This document shows, one piece after another, positions 1 through 9,224 of a stretch of DNA of 22,208 bases. The translations under genes and the position numbers were made by a program. The notes beneath the pieces are model-generated. The model worked only from the letters and a program-made list of their open reading frames with translations. It had not been told where the DNA came from and ran no database searches. Source of the stretch: Corallochytrium limacisporum (taxonomy: Eukaryota; Opisthokonta); the NCBI GenBank assembly GCA_002811645.1, contig PDIP01000147.1:8435-30642 (forward strand). The letters are read 5' to 3'. Position 1 is the stretch's first letter, and each line of letters begins with the position of its first letter.

Positions 1-1453
1 CCCCGGGCCTTCAAACCGCGTTTCCCGCAATTTGTCGTTCGCCTGTTCCCGTTCTTCGCCCCAAGGGCGGTCCCCCCCTCTTTTCCAACTCACGACGACA
101 CACAAGGACAAACCCAACCGTCATCCAAAGCCAGAACGGAAGGGGGGTCTACTGTGTGTATTTTCGGTTTCTTCCCAAAAATGGACCCGGCAGGGAAGAC
201 CGAAGGAACACCCGGGCCCTCCCCCCTTCCTGGTCTCGCGACCCCCTAAAACACCGGACCAGGAATGTCGAGCGTTGCGCTTTGGAACAAAACGCTTCAT
301 TCCTGTGCGTGCCGGCAGTGGGTGTGCGCGCCGCCGCTTGGGCGCGCACAGGGTAGTGTGACAGACATTCACGGACGCACAGAGAGAGAATGAGAGAGTG
401 AGAGAGAGAGTGTGAGTTGGTGGTGTGGCATGGATGCCTTGGAGCCTCTCTCCCGGGTTGCGCGCGCGAATGGGGAAACCGGGCGCGGGAGGACGCAGCT
501 GGACTTCCTCCCATTTCGCGGATTTGACAGAGTGAACGGACCGACGGACGAGGGAATATGCCCCACTGGCTCTTCATAATACTTAGTAGACCAAGAGAAA
601 GTGACGGATGGGGGGTGGTGGTGGATGTGGATGGGCAACCGAAGAACCAACCAGCCCTGGTGGTGTGGGTGGTTTGTACCTGGGCCTCTCTGGTGCGAAT
701 GGAGTAGTGGTCGTGGTACTTTTTGTACGGTAGGGATAGGCCAAAGGGGAAGGAAGGAGAAGGGAAAGGAAGGGGAACGGGGGCCATTGTAGCGAAAACA
801 CAGTCTATTTGGCTGCAGAGAAGAACTGTAGGGAGAAACAAGGGGTTGGTTGGGGGGTGGTGTGGTGTGATGAGGGTCGTTTAACCAGCAAAGTGACGAC
901 GCGGTGTGACCGTTCGCCATTGCAAGTACCGAGGTTCTACGGTTTCCCTTTCCTTTGATTTCCCATCGCTGAAGGAAGGCTTTGTGTGTATGTGTTCTAC
1001 TTTTCCTTTTCGTTTTGTGCGTTTGCATTTAAGGCGCGGGTATTTTTTCCGTGGACGAATGGGGGCCCCTTCCTCCCCTAACCCCCCCCCCCCCTCTTTG
1101 TTTCCGGTTTCTTTTTGGGTGGATTTAATTCCCACCCCACCCCCTCTCGTGTCTTCACGCGCCTTCTTCTTTTTGGTTCCCTCGGTCCCCGCGGGGCGTC
1201 CTTCCTCGGAAACTTGGTTGGTGGTGGTCACTGTGGACATGCAGCTGAGCCGGTGTGCAGTCGTCCTATACTGCGACTACCAAAGAGCCAGAGCATGGTG
1301 GGAGTGGGGAAGACGTCTGTGTATGTGTATGCATGTCGAACCGGAAGACTTCACCAGGAGATCATCAGCCAGTGTATCCACCACCCCACCAACCCAGATT
1401 GGAGCGGGGCATAACGGAGCCTGCTCCAACACGGAGAGACACCCACCGACACG

Positions 1454-1509
1454 GAGAGAGAGAGAGAGATTGAGAAAGGCCAGAGGCACACACACACATG
1501 CACACACAC
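1454..1509. repeat. compound (GA)n / (CA)n microsatellite
   Basis: A GA run at 1454-1469 is followed after about 17 bases by a CA run at 1487-1509, interrupted once by TG. The same GA-then-CA arrangement recurs at 13633-13796, which suggests a recurring compound repeat type in this genome. Confidence 0.85.
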
Positions 1510-2217
1510 CCAGGACAAACAGGGGCAAAATAGCAGTACAAGAACGGGCGTGGAACCTGGTGTGTTCAGGCACCGGATACGGCTGCTTCTTTTTTAAACT
1601 TTTCTTTGGGCCCCTTCAATGCTTGTGCTTGGTGCTCTCACTCGGCTGTCGCCGACCAGTGTTTTGCCGTGCTGATATTCGCCCTTCCGTCTCCCGATGA
1701 TTGATAGACTATGATATTTAGGTGTAACCGACCAATGCACGATGATGCGATCCGCATGGGAGCAGGATGCCGGGCACAGAGAAAGGGGGGGGGGGGAGAG
1801 CGGAACGTTGACACCCCCAAAAGCAAGCAAGCAACTAAGCAAGCAAGCAACCACCCAACCAACTCGAATACGGGGAAATGACGAAGAAGTAAACGGAAGA
1901 CATGGATACCAATATAGAATCAGAAGAACGTTATTCCAGGCCTAAGTTCCGGGGGGGGGCGAAAAGAGGAGTTTGGGGTCCTCGGTCATGTTCTTCCTGG
2001 TGGCCGCGAGCTTTTCTGTTGTGACCTTCTGTCTCTTTACCATTCCTTGCGCTTGGTAATGTGTAGGGTTCCATACCTCCGGTGATGTTTGGCCGTTGAT
2101 GTTTTCCGCTTCGTTCATTCGTCCGTTTCAGTGCGCGACCAAAAGACAAAGAAAGAAAGAGGGAAAAAAACAGGCGAATAAAAAGAAAGCAGGCAAAAAG
2201 TGAACAAAAAATCCACG

Positions 2218-2240
2218 TCTCTCTCTCTCTCTCTCTCTCT
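2218..2240. repeat. (CT)n microsatellite
   Basis: A perfect alternating TC run of 23 bases on the plus strand, one of several pyrimidine tracts in the upstream region of the gene at 3776. Confidence 0.9.
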
Positions 2241-2340
2241 ACGTCGTCGTCCCTTCCGCAAGACTCAACCACCATCGCGCACGGGGCCAAAAGTGAAGAA
2301 AAAACCACAGACAAACCCCACACAAACACAACAGACAACA

Positions 2341-2355
2341 CGCGCGCGCGCGCGC
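2341..2355. repeat. (CG)n alternating run
   Basis: Fifteen bases of uninterrupted CG alternation, flanked on both sides by CA steps. Alternating purine-pyrimidine DNA of this kind is the classic Z-DNA-forming sequence; whether it does so here is inference. Confidence 0.85.
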
Positions 2356-2713
2356 ACAACACCCCCATCCATCCCCCCAACCCCTCGGCGGGGGGAGGAG
2401 GGGCAAGGTTCCTTCCTTCGCATCCACACCATCATCGCCTTCCATTGGCTCTCTCATATTCCACGAATTCTTAATTCCATTTTCCCCAATCCACACCATT
2501 CTTCCGTCCTTACGTGTTTAGATGTTAACGCGGCGGGAGAGTACTGCGCGGGGTGGGGATTCTTTTTTATATTTCTAGCTCACTCTCTCTCTTTTCATTT
2601 CTTTGGTTGGTAAATACGTGCGGTACGTACGTATTGCATATCACATTGGCTTCTGTTTTCCTTTGTTTTCTAATTTGGCGACTATTGAATACACCCACCT
2701 CTCCAGTCGATGA

Positions 2714-2769
2714 ACACACACACACACTCCACCACCACCACCACCACCCGTCTCTCTCTCTCTCTCTCT
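2714..2769. repeat. compound (AC)n (CCA)n (CT)n microsatellite
   Basis: Three simple repeats abut: AC at 2714-2727, CCA at about 2729-2748 and TC at 2751-2769. All are pyrimidine-biased on the plus strand. Confidence 0.9.
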
Positions 2770-3053
2770 TTGCTTCCTTGCTTCCCTTGCTTGCTTCATC
2801 GCCGTTGTCAAAAGTGCTGTGTGTTCTAGGAGAGCTCTGCATGTCTGCGTTCGTCGTTCGCGGTCGTGCTCTTTTGCCTAGTCGAAAGTTTATAAAGTAT
2901 GGGGACACCTCCCCCCCCTCGTTTGTCACATCACAACAGTTAATTTTGTTTCATTCATCATTTATGTACCTGTGTTTTCGGGCTATATCAGTCGTGCTTT
3001 TTCGTCCGTTGTCACCATCTTCCTTTCGGTGAATAACACCGAGGTTCTGTGCT

Positions 3054-3122
3054 TGTGTGTGTGTGTGTGCTTCGCCTGCTCTGTCCCTCTTTTTTTTTTT
3101 TCTTTTTTCTTTTCTTTTTTTG
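3054..3122. repeat. (GT)n and poly-T-rich tract
   Basis: A GT run at 3054-3069 is followed, after a short gap, by an almost pure T tract with scattered C from about 3088 to 3122. Such T-rich stretches are common in promoters of lower eukaryotes and could exclude nucleosomes; this role is inferred. Confidence 0.85.
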
Positions 3123-3308
3123 TTAACCCCTGCCCCCATGGTCCGCCCCGGTGTGGGCCTGTGTCTTCGTTCCAATCATCGATCAGTGACCTGCCGCAGA
3201 AGACCATCTGTGTTTCGCGGGCCCCCAAGATTTAACAACACCCGCCGCGGTGACAAGAGAGAAAGGTTCAACATGCCTGCCGGTCAAGTGTGCCTCTTTG
3301 CCTTGCCA

Positions 3309-3326
3309 TCTCTCTCTCTCTCTCTC
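3309..3326. repeat. (CT)n microsatellite
   Basis: A perfect TC alternation of 18 bases about 450 bp upstream of the start codon at 3776. Confidence 0.9.
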
Positions 3327-3775
3327 GCCCAATAGTGTTCGTTCCGCTGGTGGAACAGTACGTACGTGTGTGTTTTCTTTGAAGTGTGTGCCCTGTGGGT
3401 TGTCGCAATACTCCACTTATCTTCCGCCCCTTGGCGCCCGATACCGTCACAGCCGTGTCACACTAATGATGCACGCGCAACACTCGGACACGGAGACGGC
3501 AGAGTGTGCGAGTATGGATGAAATGCTATTTCTTGAATAGAAGGAAGTAGCTACAGTTGCCGGAACGCGAAGGTATAAGAAAGTAATCGCACTAAACACA
3601 TCCCTTGGGAGTCCATTATCTCTGTCGGGGGTCCAAAGTCGCTTCTTCATCGGAACGGGAAAAGATCACGTACGCAAATTATCTTGTGTGTGTGTTGGGG
3701 ACTGAACAAGCGACAGTCCTTGCATATTGGTAGTTTTGACTAACGAAGACGAAACAAAGAGAAAGGCAATTAATC

Positions 3776-4225
3776 ATGCAGCAGGCATTTGCACTCTTCG
3801 CGGGCAACATTGTCATCGGATTCCTCGTCCTGGTCCTCTGTGCCGCCGGCTTCCACAACAGGGGCGATTCCACATGGGCCACGGACACTAATGGTCTCTT
3901 TGCCTACGCCATCGGTATTATTGGAAACTGCATCCTTCTGGTTGGTTCTCTGATTGGCATCTTTGACCTCATGGGCAAGCTCTATCCGGGATCCGGCGCC
4001 TTTGCCGCCAATATGCTGGTCAACTCCATGGCTGTGAACATCGCGGCCTTTGGCTTTGCTGCTGCTGGCCTGGACACAACCGGAACCGGGTCCGGCTATG
4101 AAGCCGCCGCTTCCTTCGTTATCATTCAGCAGTTTATTCTGATTCCTTCAGTGCTGCTGCTGATTCTGCGTGGCGAAGAGCTCAAGAACGAGATTGGCGG
4201 CGGTGGCAACGCTGCCTCGCTTTGA
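3776..4225 (+). CDS. four-pass membrane protein, AWPM-19-like
   Basis: A 149-residue protein with four hydrophobic segments, at about residues 6-25, 41-63, 76-98 and 109-131. It ends in a short polar, glycine-rich tail. Length and topology match the plant AWPM-19 family (stress-associated plasma-membrane proteins of about 150-180 residues). The spacing of small-residue motifs is also similar: an N-G-L-F start to segment 2, an A-F-G-F-A end to segment 3 and an E-A-A-A-S-F-V-I-I start to segment 4. This is a resemblance seen by eye, not a profile match; a MARVEL-like or unrelated tetraspan protein is possible. There is no cleavable signal peptide, since segment 1 lacks a cleavage-like end. It is probably in the plasma membrane or endomembranes; no catalytic residues are visible. 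The start is the first ATG of an intron-free frame. The gene converges on the SHPRH-like gene, with 424 bp between stop codons. Confidence 0.82.
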   Translation: MQQAFALFAGNIVIGFLVLVLCAAGFHNRGDSTWATDTNGLFAYAIGIIGNCILLVGSLIGIFDLMGKLYPGSGAFAANMLVNSMAVNIAAFGFAAAGLDTTGTGSGYEAAASFVIIQQFILIPSVLLLILRGEELKNEIGGGGNAASL

Positions 4226-4649
4226 ACTTCGTCTCGGAGCAGCAACAGACCATTTGAAAACAAAAACGAGACCCCCCCAACAAAGAGGACGACAGCAGCG
4301 ACAGGTTTCACAGGGATGAGGAGCATGAGATGAGGAGCATGACCAAAGTGTCTCCATTGAGAGAGGCCAAGTGATTGAGCACGGGGCAGCTGACGTAAGC
4401 GTCAGTCAAATAGGATCATTCTGCCATGTTTTCCTTGCACCCTTGGGTTCCATGAACCGCAGGGTTCTTTGCTGCCACGGACTTTGATGAACCAAAAAAA
4501 GGCCATAAAATATAGTTCACTTTCATGTTTGTAACAGTATCATCTCACCCTTCGAGGGGTTCGAGAGAGCACGAAATCTTTAGGGGTTCGAGAGAGCGCC
4601 ACTGCGGTCACGCCACGATGTTTCTTTAAAATCACAGTCTATTTTCAGA
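4226..4649. other. convergent 3' intergenic region
   Basis: This region lies between the stop codons of two convergent genes and must hold both 3' untranslated regions. No exact AATAAA was found on either strand. An A-rich stretch with ATAAAATA at about 4494-4512 is the best candidate for polyadenylation of the upstream gene. Unlike the upstream regions in this window it is almost free of microsatellites, but it holds a 16-bp direct repeat (separate entry). Confidence 0.6.
4555..4597. repeat. 16-bp direct repeat, two copies
   Basis: The sequence aggggttcgagagagc occurs at 4555-4570 and again at 4582-4597, a 27-bp period with an unrelated 11-bp spacer. It lies in the 3' region of the SHPRH-like gene, within 100 bp of its stop codon, so both copies are probably transcribed in its 3' untranslated region. 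Function unknown. Confidence 0.9.
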
Positions 4650-7600
4650 TCAACTATCATTGCTCTGCGGATCGGGTGGGTCATCATCGTGACCGTTCTC
4701 CACCAACTCATCCAAGTGTCCCAAAGATCGGTAGTAGAGCTGATGAACGTCTTGGTAGGTCAACCGTGCATCCATCTCTCCCACCGCCTTCCCGGAACCT
4801 GACGTCGGTCCACCACCCAGGCTCTGTCGCGTGCTCTGCGTGCGGTACGTCTGTGATGTGAGGGCTAAGATGTGCTCCTCGATGCTACCCTTGATGCCGA
4901 ATCGGTACACAAAGGTCTCCATACGCTGTCCCATGCGGTGCACACGGTTCACGGCCTGGTCCTCTTCCGCTTTGTTCAAGCTCGGCTCAACCAGGAAGAC
5001 GTGCGTTGCCTCGGTGAGGTTCAGTCCCCGGCCTCCGTCCTTGAGGCGCAGGAGCAGGCACGTCACTGCCGGGTCGCGCTTAAAGGAGGCAATGGCGCGC
5101 TGGGCCTTGACATTGCTTCCGAGCGCACTCAGACATCGCACTCCGGCGCCTTCGAGGGCATGGTGAATCACTTCGAGGGCGCGAGTCCATTGGCTGAAAA
5201 TCAGGCACTTGAACGGCGCCTGACCAACAGATCCATGCCGCTCCTCCGCAATGTCCGCGACGAGGTCGACGAGTGCGTCAATTTTTGTGGAAATCTCGGA
5301 CCGGCGGGGCCGATGGGTACCGTTGCTACCGGCACCACCGCCAGCAGCAGAGGCAGTATTATCAACATGAACAATCGCGTCGATGGCAAATTGCGCGCGG
5401 CATTTTGGGCACGGCATGCTCGCGCGGTGTCCGAAGCGTTCGAAGTAGTGGAAGGTGCACTCATTGTGCATGCCATGTGCGCAGGGGAAGAGCGCAAATT
5501 GGTGCATGAGCGGTTGGAGGCAGACTGGGCAATCTTCGTGGTGGACTGCGGTCGCCTGTTGCTGGTGCTCCTGTCCTTGCTCCGACTCCTGGTGCTGCGG
5601 GCGCTGGGTTTGTTCGGGCTTGACTGTGGCTTTTGATGACGCAGGCGTACTCAGGTGCTTGAGATAGATTAAATGGCCCTGCTTTCTTCGCAGAGCATCC
5701 TGCTCGACCGTACAATCCGCCTGGTGCCGCCGCAGCTCCTCATCGATGCGGAACGGCTCGATCCACAGTGTCTCCTCATGTGGCGCCACGATCTGCTCCG
5801 GCCTGCGGATGCGAATGCGATGGCAAAACATTTTCACTTCGTCCCTGGCACTGATGAGATCGTGTGCCTTGGTCCAGAGCGTGCCGAGAGTCGACCAGCG
5901 CTCCTTCTTGACCTGCGTGAATCGTGCGAGGAGGTCATCGCCGTCCCTGGACACGTCGTCTCCGACCGGGGCTTTGCTGGAGTGATGATGTCGAATGACC
6001 TGCAGTGTTGCTTTAGCGATCAGTTCGCACAGGCCGTCATCGCGCATAAAGGCATTGTCCTTCTGCTGCCGACCCACTACGTCCATTTCTGATTCCATCC
6101 GTTCCGCCGCGCTCAGACCAAACAACAGACCGTCAAAAATCAGCAAGTGTCGGTTAATCCTACAGAAATCACATTCAGGACCCGTACGTAGCAGGTCTTG
6201 CCTACACTTTCCGCAGTTGGCCTGTCGCTCCACCCAGATTTCGTCCGAGAAATTCGCAACCACGGTGCGCAGCATGCTCATGACCTCGTCCCGCTTCTCG
6301 CTGATTTGACCATACTTAGTGGCAAAGAGATAGTGCACTCCCGCCAGGCTGCGCATGCCCATCGCATCGAGGTTAGCGTAGGCACCGGAGACGTCCTGGT
6401 ACATGGCCTGGATGCGACTAAGCACCTTCTTCTCAAGGGAATGACTGGACACGTAGGCAAGCATGGCTGCCCATTCGGGCGGACCGTCGTGGCTTTCCCT
6501 CTTTGGCGGTACCGACGAGGCCCCGGCGCGATACTTGTCCCAGAGACGCAGACGCTGTGCGGACTGGTCCAGGGCACCTAGTGCCTGCTCCATGGCACGC
6601 TCAAAATCGCGTAAGTACGCCTCAATCAGTGTCTTTTCAGTTTGCCGGAGAGAGGTCAGGTCGTGGCTGATGACGGATGCCGAATCATCCACAACGGTCT
6701 TGCTCTCCTTGATGATCTCCCCCAGATTGTGGATGGAATGTAATTTCTGCATAGGATCCAGTCGCACGTCTTTGCGCAGTTGCTCCTTTGGCTGCTCTTG
6801 CTGCTCCTGTTGCTGACCATGGCTTTCCGAGGTGTGAACATCGATCTTGAGGACCCGGTTTCCATCGGTCGTGGGGTCCTTTTTGGCACCGATTTCGTTG
6901 CCCTTACTGTCCAATGCGATGACAGCATCGTACGTCTCGATAGCCTTAACGGTTTCCCCTTTCATATAGTAACAGGCTGCCATGCCGTTCATGGCCATTG
7001 CCAGTTTCCGCTGCACTTCTTCCGCTTCCACCGTAGTGTTGGCAATCATGGCATCGAGCACGTTCTGCAGCGTCGAGGTGGCCTTGCTCAAATTATGCGT
7101 GGTACCACCTTTGATGGAGATCTGGGGATGCACACACGCTCTGCGCAACGGCCACAGGTTCTCAAGACAGCGCCGCAGCTGTTCATTGTCCGTTGTTGTG
7201 TAGTATCCGGCTCTGATCCCGCGGTGCCATGCATGTAGTACCTTCTCCATCTTCGGGCGAATGGCCTCCTGCTCACGTGAATAGAAGTGGGCCTCAATCG
7301 GGCTCAGTTCCAGCGAAATCATGCTTTCTGACTGCGGTGGAATGTACATTTCGCTAGCTACAAGATGCTTCTCGTTTCGCCACATCAGCTCCACCACCAT
7401 CTGTAGCTGCAGAGTGTTCAGGAAGGGTGTGACGCCGTTCTTGAGCAGTGTCCACAGCTCCGGATCCCTGTCGAAGAGCGGAATACGTAGTAGACTACTC
7501 AGCCCTTCCAAATCTGGCAGCGCGTGAGACAGAGGCGTCCCCGAAATGCACCATCGATTCACGACGTTGAGCATGCGTGCCACTTCGGCTGCCTTGGATG

Positions 7601-9224
7601 TCCGACCCTCGACCATCTGCACCTCGTCCACGCACATGCGCCACCATTCAATGCACGTTAGTGGGCTTGAAGGAATGATTCTGCGCCGCTTGTGCCGACT
7701 CGATCGTTCCACACGGTTCTCCGGGATGTAATGTACCTCAGAACGGAACGTCGAGTAGGACACTAGGACCACATCAGCCTCCATCAGTTCTAGCGGGGAC
7801 ACGTAGCCTTGCTTCTGGATACCCTCGTATATGATACATTTGAATGCTGACATGTCGCAGTGCTTCTCGATTTCCTCCTGCCACTGAAGAAGAATTGATT
7901 GCGGGCAGACAATCAGGGTGGCTGCGGTAGGGAAACGCCGGTTCCGAATACAGGTTGCACAAATGTAACGCTTGGGGCTGAGTCGGGACTGCAATTTCCT
8001 TGATGTGATAATGTCCTCGATTTCATCGATTGACGAGCAGGCGATGCATTCTATTATCTTCCTGTTCCTCAAAGATTTGCTGTCGCTGTCGTCCGTATCA
8101 ATCACTTCCTTTAATCCCAGCGACTGTAATGTTGGCCTATCACGTTGATGGGTTAAAATGGTTGCAATTGTCTCTACGGTTTTGCCGAGGCCCATTTCGT
8201 CCGCCAAGATTCCACCACGCACGTTGCCGAATATGGTCTCGGTCCCGCTTTCATCGTGATCCGTACCATGGTCCCCGTTTGATGTGCCATGGGCATCTTG
8301 ATGATAATGGTGATGATACTGCCCTTCTTCTTCGTCCTTCATGGTGGCACTGCCATTGGCATAAGCATGCCCATTTATGTTTGGTACGTTTCCCGGCAAC
8401 TGCGACTGCTGTGTGGCAGCAAAAGTTCCGGTCACCACATTAAAGCTGATCAGCTTTTCTTTTCTATTCTCACCCTGCTCCCAAGATCCCTCTACCGGCA
8501 GCACAAAGTCAACGCAACTGCGGCCACCATAGACATCCAGCACCGATAACACAGTATCGTCCGCCTTCTGAACCGGTTTCCAAGCTACTTCCTGCTCCCG
8601 GCTAACCATCCAAGCAACGACGTGCGCCTGATATGGCCGTAGCATTGCATTTAATCCGATGATGCGCGGTGCAGCAGGACGCTCAAGACCGGTGGGTCGT
8701 GCAATTTCCAAAAGATCCTTAACTGAGGATTTCGCTACAGTTCTGTTCAAACGCTCTGATCCGTAGGAATCCTTGAGCCAGCCGCGGTACATTTGGCCCA
8801 GGATCGAGACCAGTATGCGGTATACCCGGTCATGTAGGAGCCAACGGCATGCTAATGTCTTCTTGCCCTCAACCACTAACCGATGCAATGTAACGCTGAC
8901 AGTGACAGTCTCCGGGTTGCGCGTGCGCTCCGAGATGGTGACTCGAAGCAAACTGGGGTCTAGTTGTGAGAGTCCATAGAGCACTTTCTGCGTACTGATG
9001 GGATCTTCATCGAAAAGAAGCTCTCGCCCAGTTCTGGCGCACCGCAAGGTTCCTATTCCTACTTCACCAATAAAGGCTGGAACACTCCAAATGATCCCGA
9101 ACAATTCCGCATCCGTGGCACTGAACTGTGATATCGATACAAAGGGCCCTTCTGTCCGCAACCGTTTGACTGGCCTGACGTCAGCCTTTCTATTCTTGTC
9201 CGGAACTGCTTTCCGCCTCACCAT
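4650..9224 (-). CDS. SHPRH-type SNF2 ATPase / RING E3 ubiquitin ligase
   Basis: A 1524-residue SNF2-family protein with the split-helicase layout of SHPRH (yeast Irc20 is related). Seen in order: a Q-like motif near 195 (LRPYQ); Walker A, DEMGLGKT, at 342-349; DEVQ at 533-536 followed by MVE, characteristic of SHPRH; SGTP at 561-564; a TPR-like helical segment at about 740-775 followed by LHSIHNL near 828, also seen in SHPRH proteins; a CxxC-x10-CxxC finger at 1004-1021; a RING at 1232-1275; and a C-terminal helicase lobe with GGRGLNL (1397-1403) and NRVHRMGQ (1426-1433). By family knowledge it couples ATP-driven translocation on DNA or chromatin with ubiquitination, PCNA being the known SHPRH target in DNA-damage tolerance. 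The RING ligands read C-x2-C...C-x-H-x2-H-x2-C...C-x2-C, i.e. RING-H2. No linker-histone domain or complete PHD finger is visible; only two CxxC pairs (393-396 and 422-425) remain between motifs I and Ia. His-rich (303-324) and Gln-rich (804-815, 1205-1223) linkers look disordered. The frame is intron-free and starts at its first ATG. Confidence 0.95.
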   Translation of the reverse strand: MVRRKAVPDKNRKADVRPVKRLRTEGPFVSISQFSATDAELFGIIWSVPAFIGEVGIGTLRCARTGRELLFDEDPISTQKVLYGLSQLDPSLLRVTISERTRNPETVTVSVTLHRLVVEGKKTLACRWLLHDRVYRILVSILGQMYRGWLKDSYGSERLNRTVAKSSVKDLLEIARPTGLERPAAPRIIGLNAMLRPYQAHVVAWMVSREQEVAWKPVQKADDTVLSVLDVYGGRSCVDFVLPVEGSWEQGENRKEKLISFNVVTGTFAATQQSQLPGNVPNINGHAYANGSATMKDEEEGQYHHHYHQDAHGTSNGDHGTDHDESGTETIFGNVRGGILADEMGLGKTVETIATILTHQRDRPTLQSLGLKEVIDTDDSDSKSLRNRKIIECIACSSIDEIEDIITSRKLQSRLSPKRYICATCIRNRRFPTAATLIVCPQSILLQWQEEIEKHCDMSAFKCIIYEGIQKQGYVSPLELMEADVVLVSYSTFRSEVHYIPENRVERSSRHKRRRIIPSSPLTCIEWWRMCVDEVQMVEGRTSKAAEVARMLNVVNRWCISGTPLSHALPDLEGLSSLLRIPLFDRDPELWTLLKNGVTPFLNTLQLQMVVELMWRNEKHLVASEMYIPPQSESMISLELSPIEAHFYSREQEAIRPKMEKVLHAWHRGIRAGYYTTTDNEQLRRCLENLWPLRRACVHPQISIKGGTTHNLSKATSTLQNVLDAMIANTTVEAEEVQRKLAMAMNGMAACYYMKGETVKAIETYDAVIALDSKGNEIGAKKDPTTDGNRVLKIDVHTSESHGQQQEQQEQPKEQLRKDVRLDPMQKLHSIHNLGEIIKESKTVVDDSASVISHDLTSLRQTEKTLIEAYLRDFERAMEQALGALDQSAQRLRLWDKYRAGASSVPPKRESHDGPPEWAAMLAYVSSHSLEKKVLSRIQAMYQDVSGAYANLDAMGMRSLAGVHYLFATKYGQISEKRDEVMSMLRTVVANFSDEIWVERQANCGKCRQDLLRTGPECDFCRINRHLLIFDGLLFGLSAAERMESEMDVVGRQQKDNAFMRDDGLCELIAKATLQVIRHHHSSKAPVGDDVSRDGDDLLARFTQVKKERWSTLGTLWTKAHDLISARDEVKMFCHRIRIRRPEQIVAPHEETLWIEPFRIDEELRRHQADCTVEQDALRRKQGHLIYLKHLSTPASSKATVKPEQTQRPQHQESEQGQEHQQQATAVHHEDCPVCLQPLMHQFALFPCAHGMHNECTFHYFERFGHRASMPCPKCRAQFAIDAIVHVDNTASAAGGGAGSNGTHRPRRSEISTKIDALVDLVADIAEERHGSVGQAPFKCLIFSQWTRALEVIHHALEGAGVRCLSALGSNVKAQRAIASFKRDPAVTCLLLRLKDGGRGLNLTEATHVFLVEPSLNKAEEDQAVNRVHRMGQRMETFVYRFGIKGSIEEHILALTSQTYRTQSTRQSLGGGPTSGSGKAVGEMDARLTYQDVHQLYYRSLGHLDELVENGHDDDPPDPQSNDS

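Larger units (their letters stand above)
1..3775. other. gene-free, low-complexity region upstream of the membrane protein gene
   Basis: No frame here has the composition of a real protein. The longer open frames translate into low-complexity strings dictated by simple repeats (Ser/Leu, Arg/Glu, His/Thr). The first 600 bases are GC-rich with many CpG. From about 2100 to 3350 the plus strand is pyrimidine-rich, with CT, CA, CCA, GT and poly-T tracts. A C13 run lies at 1082-1094, an AAGC repeat at 1821-1850 and a (CG)n run at 2341-2355. The region probably holds the promoter and 5' untranslated region of the gene at 3776. Non-coding transcripts or untranslated exons cannot be excluded from sequence alone. 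Confidence 0.6.

Noticed and set aside
906-1700. 264-codon open frame on the plus strand
   Set aside because: The composition is driven by C-runs and GA/CA repeats, no domain is recognisable, and several overlapping frames on both strands are equally open.
4550-4600. ggttcga motifs as tRNA T-loops
   Set aside because: The motif is part of the 16-bp direct repeat, lacks the following CC and has no tRNA stems around it.
4872-5636. 254-codon plus-strand frame inside the SHPRH-like gene
   Set aside because: It is antisense to the RING and C-terminal helicase codons, and its composition follows the complementary strand.
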